DNA from: Trinickia violacea | Lineage (GTDB): Bacteria > Pseudomonadota > Gammaproteobacteria > Burkholderiales > Burkholderiaceae | Direction: 5' to 3' | Length of the DNA: 64,000 nucleotides | Assembly (NCBI RefSeq): GCF_005280735.1 | Contig: NZ_CP040078.1 | Span: 2,294,001-2,358,000 of the forward strand | Shown: positions 8,401 to 17,000 of the stretch, piece after piece | How the letters are laid out: every line of letters begins with the position of its first letter | Position numbering within the stretch: position 1 is the stretch's first letter | The notes under the pieces: generated by a model | Databases searched by the model: none | Told to the model about the DNA's origin: nothing | What the model saw: only the letters and a program-made list of their open reading frames with translations | Made by a program: the position numbers and the translations under genes

Positions 8401-10335
8401 GGGCTGCCCCATGCGCGCGAGCGCCGTCGCCCGGTCCGCTTGCTGATGCACCCAGAGCCGGTGCTGGAGCGTCGTCATGGCGGCCGTGCGCTTGTCGACC
8501 GGAATCTTGTCGAGCTGGCTCAGGCCGTACGACCAATCCTGCGTCTCGGCGGCGAGCAGCGCGCTCGCGTAGAGCGCGTCGGGCATGTCCGGATGCTTCG
8601 CGAGCAGGCCGTCCATGATGCTGCGCGCGTTGGCGAGCGCGCCCTGCTGCACGTAGATGCGCGCGAGGTCGAGCCGCAGCCAGGGGTCGTCGGGCGAGTT
8701 GAGGAGCGCGTCCTCGAACGACGTGCGCGCGGTGCCCAGGTCCCCGCGCGCCAGCGCCGCGCGGCCCTGCGCCGCTTCGGCCTGGCCGCGCAGGGCGTTC
8801 GCGCCGCCCGCCTTCGCGCGCTCTTCGTCGCTCAAATGATTCGCGAACGCGAGCGCCTCGTCACCGCGCCCTTCGGCGGCCAGCGCGCCGACCAGGCCGC
8901 GGATCGCATCGGGATTGTCGGCCTGCCGGCGCAGCACCATCCGGTACGCCGCTTCGGCGCCGCGCGCGTCACCGCCCGCGAGCAACATGTCGCCGAGCAG
9001 CGCCTGCGCCGTGACGTCGCTCGGATTCGTCGCGATCGCGCGCTCGAACAGCGTCTTCGCCTTCGCGGTGTCGCCGTTGCTGCGCGCGCCGATGGCCTCG
9101 CTCGTGTAGGTCCAGTAGGTCGCGCTCGTCAGCGCATCGCGCCAGCGCGCGGCGCCGCTCGCCTGCGAGGCGCGCTGCAGGTAGTCGCGCGCCTGCGCGA
9201 ACTGCTCCTGTTTCAGCAGCACGACGCCCATGCCGCCGAGCGCATCCGCGTCGCTCGGCGAGCTGGCCAGCACCGACGAGAACCTCGCCCGCGCAGTGCT
9301 CAAATCGCCCTTGTCGAGCGCGGCGAAGCCCTCGCCGATCGTGCGCCCGCGCGCGTCGGACGCCGCCGACTGCAGGGCCCGATCGCGCACCGCCTTGTCT
9401 TGCGACGTCATCGCATCGAGGCGCGCCTTGACCGCCGGATCGTCGGGCGCGACCGCGAGATACGCTTGATAGAGCGGCGCATCGGACTGCCGTGCGCCGA
9501 GCCACAGCAGCGCCTGCCGCCAGCTCGCCTGCGCTGCGCTGCCGACCGTCGCGTCCTTCGAGAGCTGCGCGAGCAGCGCGATTCCCTGGCGCCGGTCGGA
9601 CTCGCGATACGTGAGGTGTTGCGCGTACGCGAGCTGGAAACGCGGGTCTTCCGGATGCGCCTTCGCGAGCGCGTCGAGCCCCTGGCGCGCTTCGTCCCAG
9701 CCTTGCGGGGTCGAGCCGAGCGCCTGGTAGTACTCCATCTGCAGCTCGGGCGAAGCGGGCTTGCCGGCGAGCGCCTGCTTGTACTCCTGCACCGCCGACG
9801 CCGCCTGCCCCGTCTGCTGGAGCCGGCGCGCGTCGTTGATCTCCTGGTTGCGCACGCTCGTCTCGCCGAGGCGGGAGGCGAGGTCGTCGATGCCCGGATA
9901 GTCCGGCGCGGCTTGCCGCAGGCGCGCGAGATATTGCTGCGCGCCGCTGCCGTCCTTTTGATCGGCGAGCAGCATGCCCATGCCGTAGAGCGCGTCGGGC
10001 TGCTTCGGGTCGATGCGCAACACCTTGAGCCACGCCTGCTGTGCGAGGTCGCCGCGCCGGTGCGCCTGCCAGTACTTGCCCTGCTGAACGAGCACGGTGA
10101 GCGGCGAGCCGGCGCCCGGAGCGGCGGCGCTGGCTGGAGCGTCGGCGGCGTGAACGCTGCCCGTCGCCGCAATCGCGGCGAGCGTGACGGCTACGTTTTC
10201 GAGCAAACGCCGGGCCGCCCCCAAGTTGGCCGCCCCGAAGGAAGTCCCCTTGGGGGATCGCCCCCCTCGGGGGGCCTGGCGCGCAGCGCCGGATCTGGGG
10301 GCCCTCAGTAAGCGCGGGCGGTGGCGGATTGGCAT
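5428..10335 (-). CDS. bcsC: Cellulose synthase outer-membrane subunit BcsC
   Basis: 1635 residues, longer than the roughly 1160 of E. coli BcsC. Order: signal region ending about residue 64 (ATGSVHA-AD), TPR-type helical repeats about 75-890, a Pro/Tyr/Gln-rich linker about 895-1225, and the BCSC_C beta-barrel domain about 1235-1635. The periplasmic TPRs scaffold the synthase and the barrel exports the glucan. The gene is last in the bcs operon and its start overlaps bcsZ by 31 bp; the ATG at 10333-10335 has GGGAG seven bases upstream. Codons 12-41 come from a GC-rich palindromic repeat found just after the bcsZ stop, so the n-region of the signal peptide is unusually long. A TTG at 10224 would give a normal-length signal peptide but has no clear ribosome site. 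Confidence 0.93.
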   Translation of the reverse strand: MPIRHRPRLLRAPRSGAARQAPRGGRSPKGTSFGAANLGAARRLLENVAVTLAAIAATGSVHAADAPASAAAPGAGSPLTVLVQQGKYWQAHRRGDLAQQAWLKVLRIDPKQPDALYGMGMLLADQKDGSGAQQYLARLRQAAPDYPGIDDLASRLGETSVRNQEINDARRLQQTGQAASAVQEYKQALAGKPASPELQMEYYQALGSTPQGWDEARQGLDALAKAHPEDPRFQLAYAQHLTYRESDRRQGIALLAQLSKDATVGSAAQASWRQALLWLGARQSDAPLYQAYLAVAPDDPAVKARLDAMTSQDKAVRDRALQSAASDARGRTIGEGFAALDKGDLSTARARFSSVLASSPSDADALGGMGVVLLKQEQFAQARDYLQRASQASGAARWRDALTSATYWTYTSEAIGARSNGDTAKAKTLFERAIATNPSDVTAQALLGDMLLAGGDARGAEAAYRMVLRRQADNPDAIRGLVGALAAEGRGDEALAFANHLSDEERAKAGGANALRGQAEAAQGRAALARGDLGTARTSFEDALLNSPDDPWLRLDLARIYVQQGALANARSIMDGLLAKHPDMPDALYASALLAAETQDWSYGLSQLDKIPVDKRTAAMTTLQHRLWVHQQADRATALARMGQPAQGHALLMAAELVAGNDPELAGVLATAYIATGDANRGLMLMRNVLATVPSDAGALLQYAGLLLSTQQDAELGSVMQRLAAMPLNAKQRTDFDKINLAIVVHQADAVRQSGDLSNAYEVLAPWLAARPDNPDLQAALGRLYTASGDARNALACYQMALAQRPDDAGLWVAAMSAAASAKDFSYAETAANTALRLTPNDPQTLAAVGRMYRAQGKNTLAAEYLRRSLLAQNAPAVTAMNNGAQRVPPGWTFPYQQKGPIPLPGTNPFAGKTAVDANGAAPTSYPTQTMPAYTPPAVPTPYVAPAAPAAPVNSYAPLAPQSASYGPAAEGYAGGYGPDPYAASQAGASGVAPGQPYPGQATGGYAQQPAYAPPQPNYGQPAPDGQAGYAQPAPGYSDTPWPTAPQQGYAGVPAAKGASAKNSKTARNGTKQTAQTAVAQNGYANPYPQQGYGQQAYGQPGYPQQPYGQPAYPQQGYGQPAYPQQGYAQAPYPQQPYQQQPYQPQPYQPQPYGQPQGYGQPAYAQQNYGRQPYQPNYPSQLPYQGYVPTPPAPYPAQNAAQNANAAYAQTGTAVAQASNAGYAPPSGAAAQQLSVQEELAQINREQTSTVSGGVLFRNRTGENGLSNLTDIEAPIEGRIHAGDGQVVVRVTPVTLDAGTAATDSNTQSRFGVAAAAAAKATPTPGSQDASGVGLLLGYENRYVKADIGSTPIGFRETNVVAGVQYSNAITDQTSYSLTASRRAVTDSLVSYAGAKVTDENHVTYTWGGVLNNALRGDLSWDNGTSGVYVNGQFQYLTGDNVPDNTGGKGGGGFYTRIVKSTDMTFTAGANTTIMGYSKNQSYFTYGQGGYFSPQIYAILNFPLELTGRNGLFTYDLKGSIGAQYFREASASYFPTNSTLQGIAASGDTTKSSPADSGAVYQGFSKTGFAYSVSATGEYQLASQLAVGATASLGNAYQYREWVAAVYVRYAFTKQGGVPAFPPSPLTSPYLPMTN
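6740..7092 (-). repeat. Imperfect tandem repeats encoding the YPQQGYGQP-type linker of BcsC
   Basis: Repeats of units such as YGQPAYPQQG, PYQPQPYQPQ and related octa- to decapeptides, BcsC residues about 1082-1199. At DNA level the unit (CTGCGGATAMGSC-like on the plus strand) recurs many times with point changes, so the tract could change length by in-frame recombination. Confidence 0.75.
10212..10304. repeat. GC-rich palindromic repeat (Burkholderia-type intergenic repeat)
   Basis: A compact run of hairpins: CCCCTTGGGG, CCCCCCTCGGGGGG and GGCGC-GCA-GCGCC, packed into about 90 bp directly after the bcsZ stop codon. I recognise this as resembling the dispersed GC-rich repeats found between Burkholderiaceae genes. 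It is translated in frame as BcsC residues about 12-41. It may affect mRNA stability or ribosome passage between bcsZ and bcsC. Confidence 0.6.
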
Positions 10336-11525
10336 GAGGTCTCCCAGCGCGGCACGAGACGGCCCGCTTCATCGAAGCGGTAGCGGCCCTCGGCGGCGCC
10401 CGTGCCGAACAACGTCAGCACTTGATCGTAATAAGGCGGTTGATTGTTGTTATGCGGCGCCTGGCCGCCGGCGGAGTCCGCCGGTGTCCAGAACGACGCG
10501 AGGTGCGCTTGCGCAAGGCCCGCTGCGCGCGCGTCGCCGAGCGCGTTGAAGTACGGCAGCAGCGCGCCCCAGAAGCCGAGCGGCGCCTCGCCCTTGGTTG
10601 CGCCGCTCGTCGTCGCAACGTGCTCGGGCGGCACGCCGGTCGACGCGATCTGCTCGCGCATCCCGCCGAGCGCGGCGAGCCACGGCTTCGCGAGCGGATC
10701 GCCCGGGGCGGCGAGGCCCGCCCACAGATAGACGCGGATCGCGTCATAGCTGCCGACGTCGCCCTTGTCCGGATCGACGACGAACTGGCTCCCGCGATAC
10801 GCGGCCCAATCCGGCGCGAAGCCGCGCGGCGCGGTGGTCTTGACGAGCGTATAGGCGTTCTCGGCGAGCTTCGCCCAGGGGCCGGACGGCATCTGGCTTG
10901 CCAGCGCCCGCAACAGCGGCAACGGCAGGTAGCTCGGATTCACGCGCGTCGTGGCGCCGCTCTGGAATCCTTCCCTGCCGGGCAGCAGCATCGGCCCGAG
11001 GCCGTTCAGGTTCGTCACTTCCTGCTGAGCGATCTGCGTCGCCAGCGCGTAGCCGAGCTTCGTGTAGGCCGGTTCGTGCCACAGCCGCCCGGCTTCGAAC
11101 AGGTCGTAGGCAATCCACAGATCCGCGTCCGATGCCGAATTGCGATCGAGCACGCCGTATGAGCCGTCGGGTTTTCTGCCCCATTGCCAGGCGGGCAGCG
11201 TGAGGTTGTTCGAATCGAAGCGGCCGCCCGAGAGATTGGTGCGAGTCCACTGCAGCAGCTTGTCGAAGGTCGCGCGGTCGCTGGCGACGAGCGCGAAGAA
11301 CATCGCGTACGACTGCCCTTCGGACGTCGTCTGCTGCTGCGGCACCGAGTAGTCGATCACACGGCCGTCGGGCTGCACGAGCCTCGAGACAAACTCGCGG
11401 TAGGCGGGCCACTCGCCGCAAGGCGCGGCGCCCGAAGCGCAGGCGGCGAAAGAGACGGTCGCGGTCAACGCAGCCACGGCGGCCCGGGCCAGTTGCGACC
11501 GCACGGGGAAAGCGGTGCCCCGCAT
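10305..11525 (-). CDS. bcsZ: Cellulase / endo-beta-1,4-glucanase BcsZ (GH8)
   Basis: 406 residues with an N-terminal signal peptide (AAVAALTATVSFAACASG). It is a glycoside hydrolase family 8 enzyme of the bacterial cellulose operon type. Glu69 in TTSEGQSYAM matches the catalytic acid of BcsZ, and Asp261 in GSYDAIRVYLW matches the catalytic base; the SASDADLWIAY segment (130-140) is also conserved. It acts in the periplasm, trimming non-crystalline glucan during export. Start and upstream stop are one base apart (bcsB ends at 11527), which indicates tight translational coupling; downstream bcsC overlaps by 31 bp. The length is slightly above the 368 residues of the E. coli enzyme. Confidence 0.95.
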   Translation of the reverse strand: MRGTAFPVRSQLARAAVAALTATVSFAACASGAAPCGEWPAYREFVSRLVQPDGRVIDYSVPQQQTTSEGQSYAMFFALVASDRATFDKLLQWTRTNLSGGRFDSNNLTLPAWQWGRKPDGSYGVLDRNSASDADLWIAYDLFEAGRLWHEPAYTKLGYALATQIAQQEVTNLNGLGPMLLPGREGFQSGATTRVNPSYLPLPLLRALASQMPSGPWAKLAENAYTLVKTTAPRGFAPDWAAYRGSQFVVDPDKGDVGSYDAIRVYLWAGLAAPGDPLAKPWLAALGGMREQIASTGVPPEHVATTSGATKGEAPLGFWGALLPYFNALGDARAAGLAQAHLASFWTPADSAGGQAPHNNNQPPYYDQVLTLFGTGAAEGRYRFDEAGRLVPRWETSCQSATARAY

Positions 11526-11526
11526 C

Positions 11527-13941
11527 TCAATCCCCCAGCCGGCGCGCCGCGATCCCGCGCAGCACGCGATAGCACAGCGCGGCGAGAATCAGCGCCGCGA
11601 TCAGCCCGCCCAGCATCAAGAGAATCGGGTGCGTCGAGAGCGCCCAGCGCAGGTACTCGACGACCGGCAGCTTGCCGACGTAGTAGATGTCCCCGTTCGA
11701 CACGGTCTCGAGCGTGCGCCCGTGGATCACGGTCATGCCGCCCTGGATCTCGCGCACGAGATCGGGGTCGAGCAGCGCGGCGGTCAGATCCGAGTCGGAC
11801 TGCCCCGCCGCGCCGATCAGCGCGACCACGCTGCGGCCCTTTTGCATCGGCGATTCGAAGCCGGTAATGAGCGCATCGCCCGAGGCGCTGACGAGCGACA
11901 GATCCGCCCGCGCCGCCGCGCGCTCGGCGCCTCGATCGCCGTTCCACCAGCCGGTCAAGCGGTACTCGACGTCCGAGAGCTGGAACGTGCGGCCTTCGTC
12001 GGCGCCCGAAAACGGCATGGCCTTTTGCCACGTGGCAAGGAGCGGCTGCTTGCCGGGTGCGCCGATCAACAGCAGGTCCTTGTCTTTGAGCTTGTCGACG
12101 TCGCCCGCGTAGGCGACCGTCACGCCCGTCACCGGATAGCCCGTCGACGCGCCCATGCGCCCCATCGCCGCGAACAGCAGGCTGTAGTCGCTGCCGTTCG
12201 GATCGTTCGGCAGGACCACGGCCGTCTCGGACAAGTCGGCCATCCGCGTGAACGGGAAGCCGCTGTTCGCGAACGCGGCCAGGTCCGGCATCGCCATGTA
12301 ATGCGGGAACGACGACAGGTCGATCGACGAATCGGGATCGATCTCGCCGCGCACGTTGTCGATGATCTGCCCCTGGCATTCGCCGGTCTTCGGCATGTCG
12401 TAGAAGAAGTGGAAGCGCAATTGCGCCTGCGACGTCAGCAAGTGCGGCGGGATGAAGATCCGGTGCTCGGCCGGCGCGGTGTTGTCCGGCAGCATCCGGT
12501 TCAGATAGCGGCCGAGATCGAGCATCGACGACGATTGCGCCGGAATCCGCAGCGCCTGCACGAAATCGTTGTTGACGCTGATGTTGAGCGTCGAGCGGTC
12601 CGGCGCGGGCCGCGCCGTGTAGCGATAGTGCAGGTCGATCGGCACGCCCTTCGTGCGCCACGTGAAGAGGTCCGGCGCGATGCGCAGGTTCACGCGCACG
12701 ACGTCGGCGTGATAGCCGGTGACCGACAAGTCGCGCAGATCGGTGAGCTCGCCAAAGCGCACCGGGCGATCGGTCGGCAGCCAGTTCGGCGCGTCGTACG
12801 GCACGCGCGGCTTGACCGGCAACAAGTTCGAGATCGTCTCGCTCGCGCCCGAAAGCGCCGCCTGGCCGATACCGAGCGCGGTCGCCGCCGTCTTCAGCTC
12901 GCGCTCGTCGCGGCCCATCACGAGCAGCAGCTTGCCGCGCGCGGGCGGTGCGCGATCGACGATCGCGAGCATCGGCCCTTCGATCTGCGGCAGCGTCACG
13001 CCGGCGGGCTTCTCGTCGCTCGTCGCGAACACCACGGCGTTGCCCGAGAGCGGCGCGTTGTCGGTCTGCGCCGGGAACAGCGCGCCGCGGTAGCCGGCGA
13101 GCGCGCCGAACCACGACGCGACGATGCCCGCCGCTTCGATCGTGCCCGTGCCCGGGTGCTGCGCGAAGACGAATGGCAGCTCCAGGCGGCGGATATCGCG
13201 CCGGTCGAAGAACGGCAGCGGCAGCGCGCCGAGATCGGCCTTGGCCGGCAGCTCGCCGAACGTGAGGTCGAGCGAGCTCGCGTTGCTGACCGTCGCCCAA
13301 AGCGAGCTGTTCTGCGGGTCTTCGCAGGTCCGCGTGTAGTGCGCGATCAGCTGGATGTTCAGGTGGTTGAACTCGGTGATGAAACGCGGCTCGATCGGCA
13401 CGTCGCGCGACACCAGGACGCCAGCCTGTTCGCGCGGCAGCGGCAGCGTCGCGACCGGCTCGCCGTTCATGAGCACCTTCAGATGCGACACTTCCGGCAT
13501 CAGCGACGGCGAGTAGCTATAGATCAAGTGCAGCGTCGCGCCCGTCACCACCTCGTCGGCTCGCACCGAGAACGGCACGCCGTTCTGGCTCTCGACGCCG
13601 CGTAACTGCAGCGGATCGAGCGCGCCGAGCTGCTGGAACGTGAAGCTCTGGCGGCGGCCGCCCGAGACGATCGTGCCGTCGTCGGCCGTGGTGGGCATCG
13701 CGCTGCGCTGGTCGCGTGCGATCGCGGCAAGCAGCGGCGCGGCCGGCGTCGCGAGCGCGGCCTGCCCGCCGGGCTGCGAGATGAGCGGAATGGCGGGAGC
13801 CAGCGGCGCCCCCGAAGCCCCCGCAGCGGCTGCATTCGCAGCCGTGGCCGAAGCCGCCGCGGTCTTGTCTTGCGCAACCGCCGTGCCGACGACAATCGCT
13901 AACAACGCGGCCATCACTGCCGCAAGCCCTGCCTTCCCCAT
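11527..13941 (-). CDS. bcsB: Cellulose synthase periplasmic subunit BcsB
   Basis: 804 residues: signal peptide (MAALLAIVVGTAVA), an Ala/Pro-rich spacer to about residue 80, then the alternating carbohydrate-binding and flavodoxin-like domains of the BcsB family (FTFQQLGALDPLQLRG at about 100; FIPPHLLTSQAQLRFHFF near 510). It ends in a single membrane anchor, ILLMLGGLIAALILAALCY, followed by basic residues. BcsB pairs with BcsA and guides the nascent glucan through the periplasm. It lies 3 bp after bcsA and 1 bp before bcsZ, in the middle of the operon. Confidence 0.95.
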   Translation of the reverse strand: MGKAGLAAVMAALLAIVVGTAVAQDKTAAASATAANAAAAGASGAPLAPAIPLISQPGGQAALATPAAPLLAAIARDQRSAMPTTADDGTIVSGGRRQSFTFQQLGALDPLQLRGVESQNGVPFSVRADEVVTGATLHLIYSYSPSLMPEVSHLKVLMNGEPVATLPLPREQAGVLVSRDVPIEPRFITEFNHLNIQLIAHYTRTCEDPQNSSLWATVSNASSLDLTFGELPAKADLGALPLPFFDRRDIRRLELPFVFAQHPGTGTIEAAGIVASWFGALAGYRGALFPAQTDNAPLSGNAVVFATSDEKPAGVTLPQIEGPMLAIVDRAPPARGKLLLVMGRDERELKTAATALGIGQAALSGASETISNLLPVKPRVPYDAPNWLPTDRPVRFGELTDLRDLSVTGYHADVVRVNLRIAPDLFTWRTKGVPIDLHYRYTARPAPDRSTLNISVNNDFVQALRIPAQSSSMLDLGRYLNRMLPDNTAPAEHRIFIPPHLLTSQAQLRFHFFYDMPKTGECQGQIIDNVRGEIDPDSSIDLSSFPHYMAMPDLAAFANSGFPFTRMADLSETAVVLPNDPNGSDYSLLFAAMGRMGASTGYPVTGVTVAYAGDVDKLKDKDLLLIGAPGKQPLLATWQKAMPFSGADEGRTFQLSDVEYRLTGWWNGDRGAERAAARADLSLVSASGDALITGFESPMQKGRSVVALIGAAGQSDSDLTAALLDPDLVREIQGGMTVIHGRTLETVSNGDIYYVGKLPVVEYLRWALSTHPILLMLGGLIAALILAALCYRVLRGIAARRLGD

Positions 13942-13944
13942 AGA

Positions 13945-16215
13945 TCAGTTCTGGTCCTTTGCCTCGCCGGCACTCAGGCGGCGCATGCGCCGAGCCTTCT
14001 GAAAGTCGGAATAGATGTGTTCGAAGAGCCCGGTGATGCCCGCGCAGCCGACGCGCATCACATGCATGAGACCGCGCAGCGGCGCATCGGTCTGGCGGCC
14101 CTCGGCCCAGTTGGTCCAGGCGTCCGCCCGCGCGAACGTGCTTTGCACGAAGTCGAGCTCCTGCTCGCGCGAGAGCGGCGCGAACTGCAGGCCCACGCGC
14201 CCCGGCGACGTGAACGTCACGGAGGCCGGAAACACGAATTCCTCGTTGCCGCGAAAGAGCGACACGCTCACTTTCTCGTGCATCGGAATGTCGATCGACG
14301 CCGGCAGCCGCAGGCCCACGCCGCCCTCGGCGTAGTCGATCGTCTCGCAGGCCAGCGTGCGCCCCGTCGAGAAGCGCAGCGCCGCGGGCACGGTCATCGC
14401 CACGCGGTGCGCGCCGCGCACCTGGCGCTGCTCGCGCGCGGCGGCCACGCTCGCGCCGAGAATCAGCATGTTGTAGCCGGTCCACGCGAGATTGAGCACC
14501 GTCGTCTGCACTTCGCTTTGCGACTGCATGTTCATCGCGATATGGACGATGCCGACCAGGAAACCGATCAGGTTCAGCATCAGCAGGATCAGGTAAGGCC
14601 GCGAGATCGCCCAGTCGAAGTACTGCTCCTCGATCTTGCCGCCCTTCGCCGTCACGTTGAACTTGCCGAGCTTCGGGTTGATGAGCGCGAGCAACGTGGG
14701 CGCGGTGATGTACGACGCGAGCACCGATTCGTAGACCTCGGCCCAGAACGAGTGCCGGAACTGGCGCTGCATGCGCGAGTTCGTGATGCTCGCGTGCATC
14801 ATGTGCGGCAGCGCGTAGATCGCGATCATGCTGGCCGCCGCCTGGATCACGTGCGCGCCGAAGAACAGGAACGACAGCGGCGCGGTCAGGAAGATGAGCC
14901 GCGGGATGCCGTAGAAGAAGTGCATCATCGCGTTCAGATAGCAAAGCCGCTGCCCGAACGACAGGCCGCGCCCCGTGAGCGGATTGTCGATGCGGAAGAT
15001 CTGCGTCATGCCGCGCGCCCAGCGGATGCGCTGGCCGATATGGCCGCCGAGGCTTTCGGTCGCGAGGCCCGCGGCTTGCGGGATCGCGAGATACGCGGTC
15101 GTGTAGCCGAGGCGGTGCAGCTTCAACGCGGTGTGCGCGTCTTCGGTCACCGTTTCGACCGCGATGCCGCCCACCTCCTCCACCATCGAGCGCCTGAGCA
15201 GCGCGCACGAGCCGCAGAAGAACGTCGCGTTCCACAAGTCGTTGCCGTCCTGCACGAGCCCGTAGAACAGCTCGCCCTCGTTCGGCACCTTGCGGAACGT
15301 GCCGAGGTTCTTCTCGAACGGGTCGGCGGAGAAGAAATGGTGCGGCGTCTGCAGCATCGACAGCTTCTTGTCGCGCAGGAACCAGCCCAGGCCGATCTGC
15401 AGGAACGAGCGGGTCGGGATGTGATCGCAGTCGAAGATCGCGAAGTACTCGCCCGTCGTGATCTTGAGCGCCTCGTTGATGTTGCCCGCCTTCGCGTGGC
15501 GGTTGTGCGAGCGGATCGTCCAGGCGACGCCGACTTCCTCGCAGAACGCCTTGAACTCGGGCCGCCGGCCGTCGTCGAGCACGTGGATCGAGAGCTTGTC
15601 CTTCGGGTAATCGAGCGCGATCGCCGCGTAAATCGTCGGCTTCACGACCGAGAGCGGCTCGTTGTAGGTCGGGATGAACACGTCGACGGTCGGCCAGGCG
15701 CTGCGGTCGGCGGGCAGCGCGACCGGCGAGCGCTTGAGCGGCCACGCGGTCTGGAAGTAGCCGAGCAGGAGCACGATCGTCGAGTAGACCTCGGCCGAGA
15801 CCAGCAGCACGCCCCAGATCAGGTCGACCGGACGCTCCCAGTAGGTCGTCTCCGTGAGCCGCCAATACATATAGCGGCCGGACGCGATCACCGAGAGCAT
15901 GATCATCACGAGCGTCGCGAAGCGTCCGTCCGCGCGCCGGAACAAGAGCGCGCAGACGAAGCAGCAGGTCGCGAAGATCAGCTGCTGCGTGAGCGACATC
16001 GGCACCGTGAACACGAGGTACAGCGCGGCGATCGCGAAGACGAAGAGCAGCGCCGCGACCGGCCAGCTGCCCCACACGCCCGCGTCGATGAAGCGCTTGG
16101 ACCAGCGCGCGAAGCGCGAATGGCCCCCGGACGGGCGCTCGGACGCGCTTGCCGTCGAGCCGGCATCCGGCGCGGCTGAATGGCCCGCCCCCGCCTCGCG
16201 CGAAACGGTACTCAT
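13945..16215 (-). CDS. bcsA: Cellulose synthase catalytic subunit BcsA
   Basis: 756 residues. Inner-membrane GT2 processive glycosyltransferase: VDVFIPTYNEP near residue 180, DDG near 210, DCD near 263, TED near 357 and the acceptor-channel motif QRIRW near 393. Several membrane helices flank this domain. A C-terminal PilZ domain follows, with RQVRGAHR near 592 and DYAEGG near 627, the c-di-GMP-binding signatures (DxSxxG with Ala for Ser). It polymerises UDP-glucose into beta-1,4-glucan and is activated by c-di-GMP. The ATG at 16213-16215 has GAGGAGC upstream and overlaps the bcsQ stop as ATGA. The upstream in-frame extension is ruled out by that coupling. Confidence 0.97.
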   Translation of the reverse strand: MSTVSREAGAGHSAAPDAGSTASASERPSGGHSRFARWSKRFIDAGVWGSWPVAALLFVFAIAALYLVFTVPMSLTQQLIFATCCFVCALLFRRADGRFATLVMIMLSVIASGRYMYWRLTETTYWERPVDLIWGVLLVSAEVYSTIVLLLGYFQTAWPLKRSPVALPADRSAWPTVDVFIPTYNEPLSVVKPTIYAAIALDYPKDKLSIHVLDDGRRPEFKAFCEEVGVAWTIRSHNRHAKAGNINEALKITTGEYFAIFDCDHIPTRSFLQIGLGWFLRDKKLSMLQTPHHFFSADPFEKNLGTFRKVPNEGELFYGLVQDGNDLWNATFFCGSCALLRRSMVEEVGGIAVETVTEDAHTALKLHRLGYTTAYLAIPQAAGLATESLGGHIGQRIRWARGMTQIFRIDNPLTGRGLSFGQRLCYLNAMMHFFYGIPRLIFLTAPLSFLFFGAHVIQAAASMIAIYALPHMMHASITNSRMQRQFRHSFWAEVYESVLASYITAPTLLALINPKLGKFNVTAKGGKIEEQYFDWAISRPYLILLMLNLIGFLVGIVHIAMNMQSQSEVQTTVLNLAWTGYNMLILGASVAAAREQRQVRGAHRVAMTVPAALRFSTGRTLACETIDYAEGGVGLRLPASIDIPMHEKVSVSLFRGNEEFVFPASVTFTSPGRVGLQFAPLSREQELDFVQSTFARADAWTNWAEGRQTDAPLRGLMHVMRVGCAGITGLFEHIYSDFQKARRMRRLSAGEAKDQN

Positions 16216-17000
16216 GCGACGCTCCTCGGCAGCGCCCGCTGGCCCGCGAGCTTCGCAAGCAGCCATTCGCCGCAGGCACGGAAGTCGGCGGCGGCCTGGC
16301 TGAGCGGATCGTAGTGGATGACGGTCGTGTCGTAGGCGAGCGCTTCGCTCACGCCCTGGTCTTCGTGCACGACGCCCGGAAAGAGATGCGCGCCGAGCGA
16401 GCCGCGCAGCACCTTCACGACGTCCTTGGTCAATTGGCGCGACTGATCGGCCTGATTGATCACGTAGCCGTAACCGCGGAAATCGGGGCGCGGCGCCGCG
16501 TAGCCGTCGATCAGCCGCTCCATGAGCGGGATCGCGGCATACGACGCGGCGTCGGGCAGCACCACGTTCACCGCGAATTGGGCGTTCAGGAGCGCCGCGC
16601 GCGTGTAGACCGACGCGCCGGGCGGCGTATCGATCAGGACGATATCGGACGGTTCGAGCGACAGCGCCGCGAGCGCCGACGCGAACAGCTCAGGCTCGGA
16701 ATCGAGGCGTTTTTCGAAGACGCGGCGGTCGTCTTCGTTGAGGGCGCCGTACGGCAGAACGGTGACGCCGTCGGGCCCGTCGAACATCGTGCTATGCCAC
16801 GGCGCCTGAGCGAGCGTCGCGCGCGAGATGCCGTCGATGCTGTCGAGCGGCATGCCGAAGTGCAGCCGCAGTGCGTTCTGCGGATCGAGGTCGAGCGCGA
16901 TCACGCGCCGCCCCGGTGCGCCGAGCACCGCGGCGAGGTTGGCGGCCAACGTCGTCTTGCCGACGCCGCCCTTGGCTGACACCACCGCGACTACGTTCAT
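16212..17000 (-). CDS. bcsQ: Cellulose biosynthesis ParA-like ATPase BcsQ
   Basis: 262 residues, MinD/ParA/Soj-type P-loop ATPase. The deviant Walker A is K10-GGVGKTT-17, DLDPQN (37-42) is the switch region, and VLIDTPPG (about 123) is Walker B. BcsQ (YhjQ) is associated with polar or localised assembly of the cellulose machine in enterobacteria. It overlaps bcsA by 4 bp (ATGA) downstream and bcsP by 4 bp upstream, so these three genes are translationally coupled. Confidence 0.95.
   Translation of the reverse strand: MNVVAVVSAKGGVGKTTLAANLAAVLGAPGRRVIALDLDPQNALRLHFGMPLDSIDGISRATLAQAPWHSTMFDGPDGVTVLPYGALNEDDRRVFEKRLDSEPELFASALAALSLEPSDIVLIDTPPGASVYTRAALLNAQFAVNVVLPDAASYAAIPLMERLIDGYAAPRPDFRGYGYVINQADQSRQLTKDVVKVLRGSLGAHLFPGVVHEDQGVSEALAYDTTVIHYDPLSQAAADFRACGEWLLAKLAGQRALPRSVA

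Noticed and set aside
10196..10224. TTG at 10224 as the true bcsC start
   Set aside because: It would give a normal-length signal peptide, but no ribosome site precedes it, whereas the ATG at 10335 has GGGAG at good spacing. Kept as an alternative only.
14017..16179. Very long open frames opposite bcsA, acnD, bcsC, the patatin gene and others
   Set aside because: They are Arg/His/Asp-rich shadows caused by high GC at third codon positions of the real genes on the other strand; none resembles a protein family.
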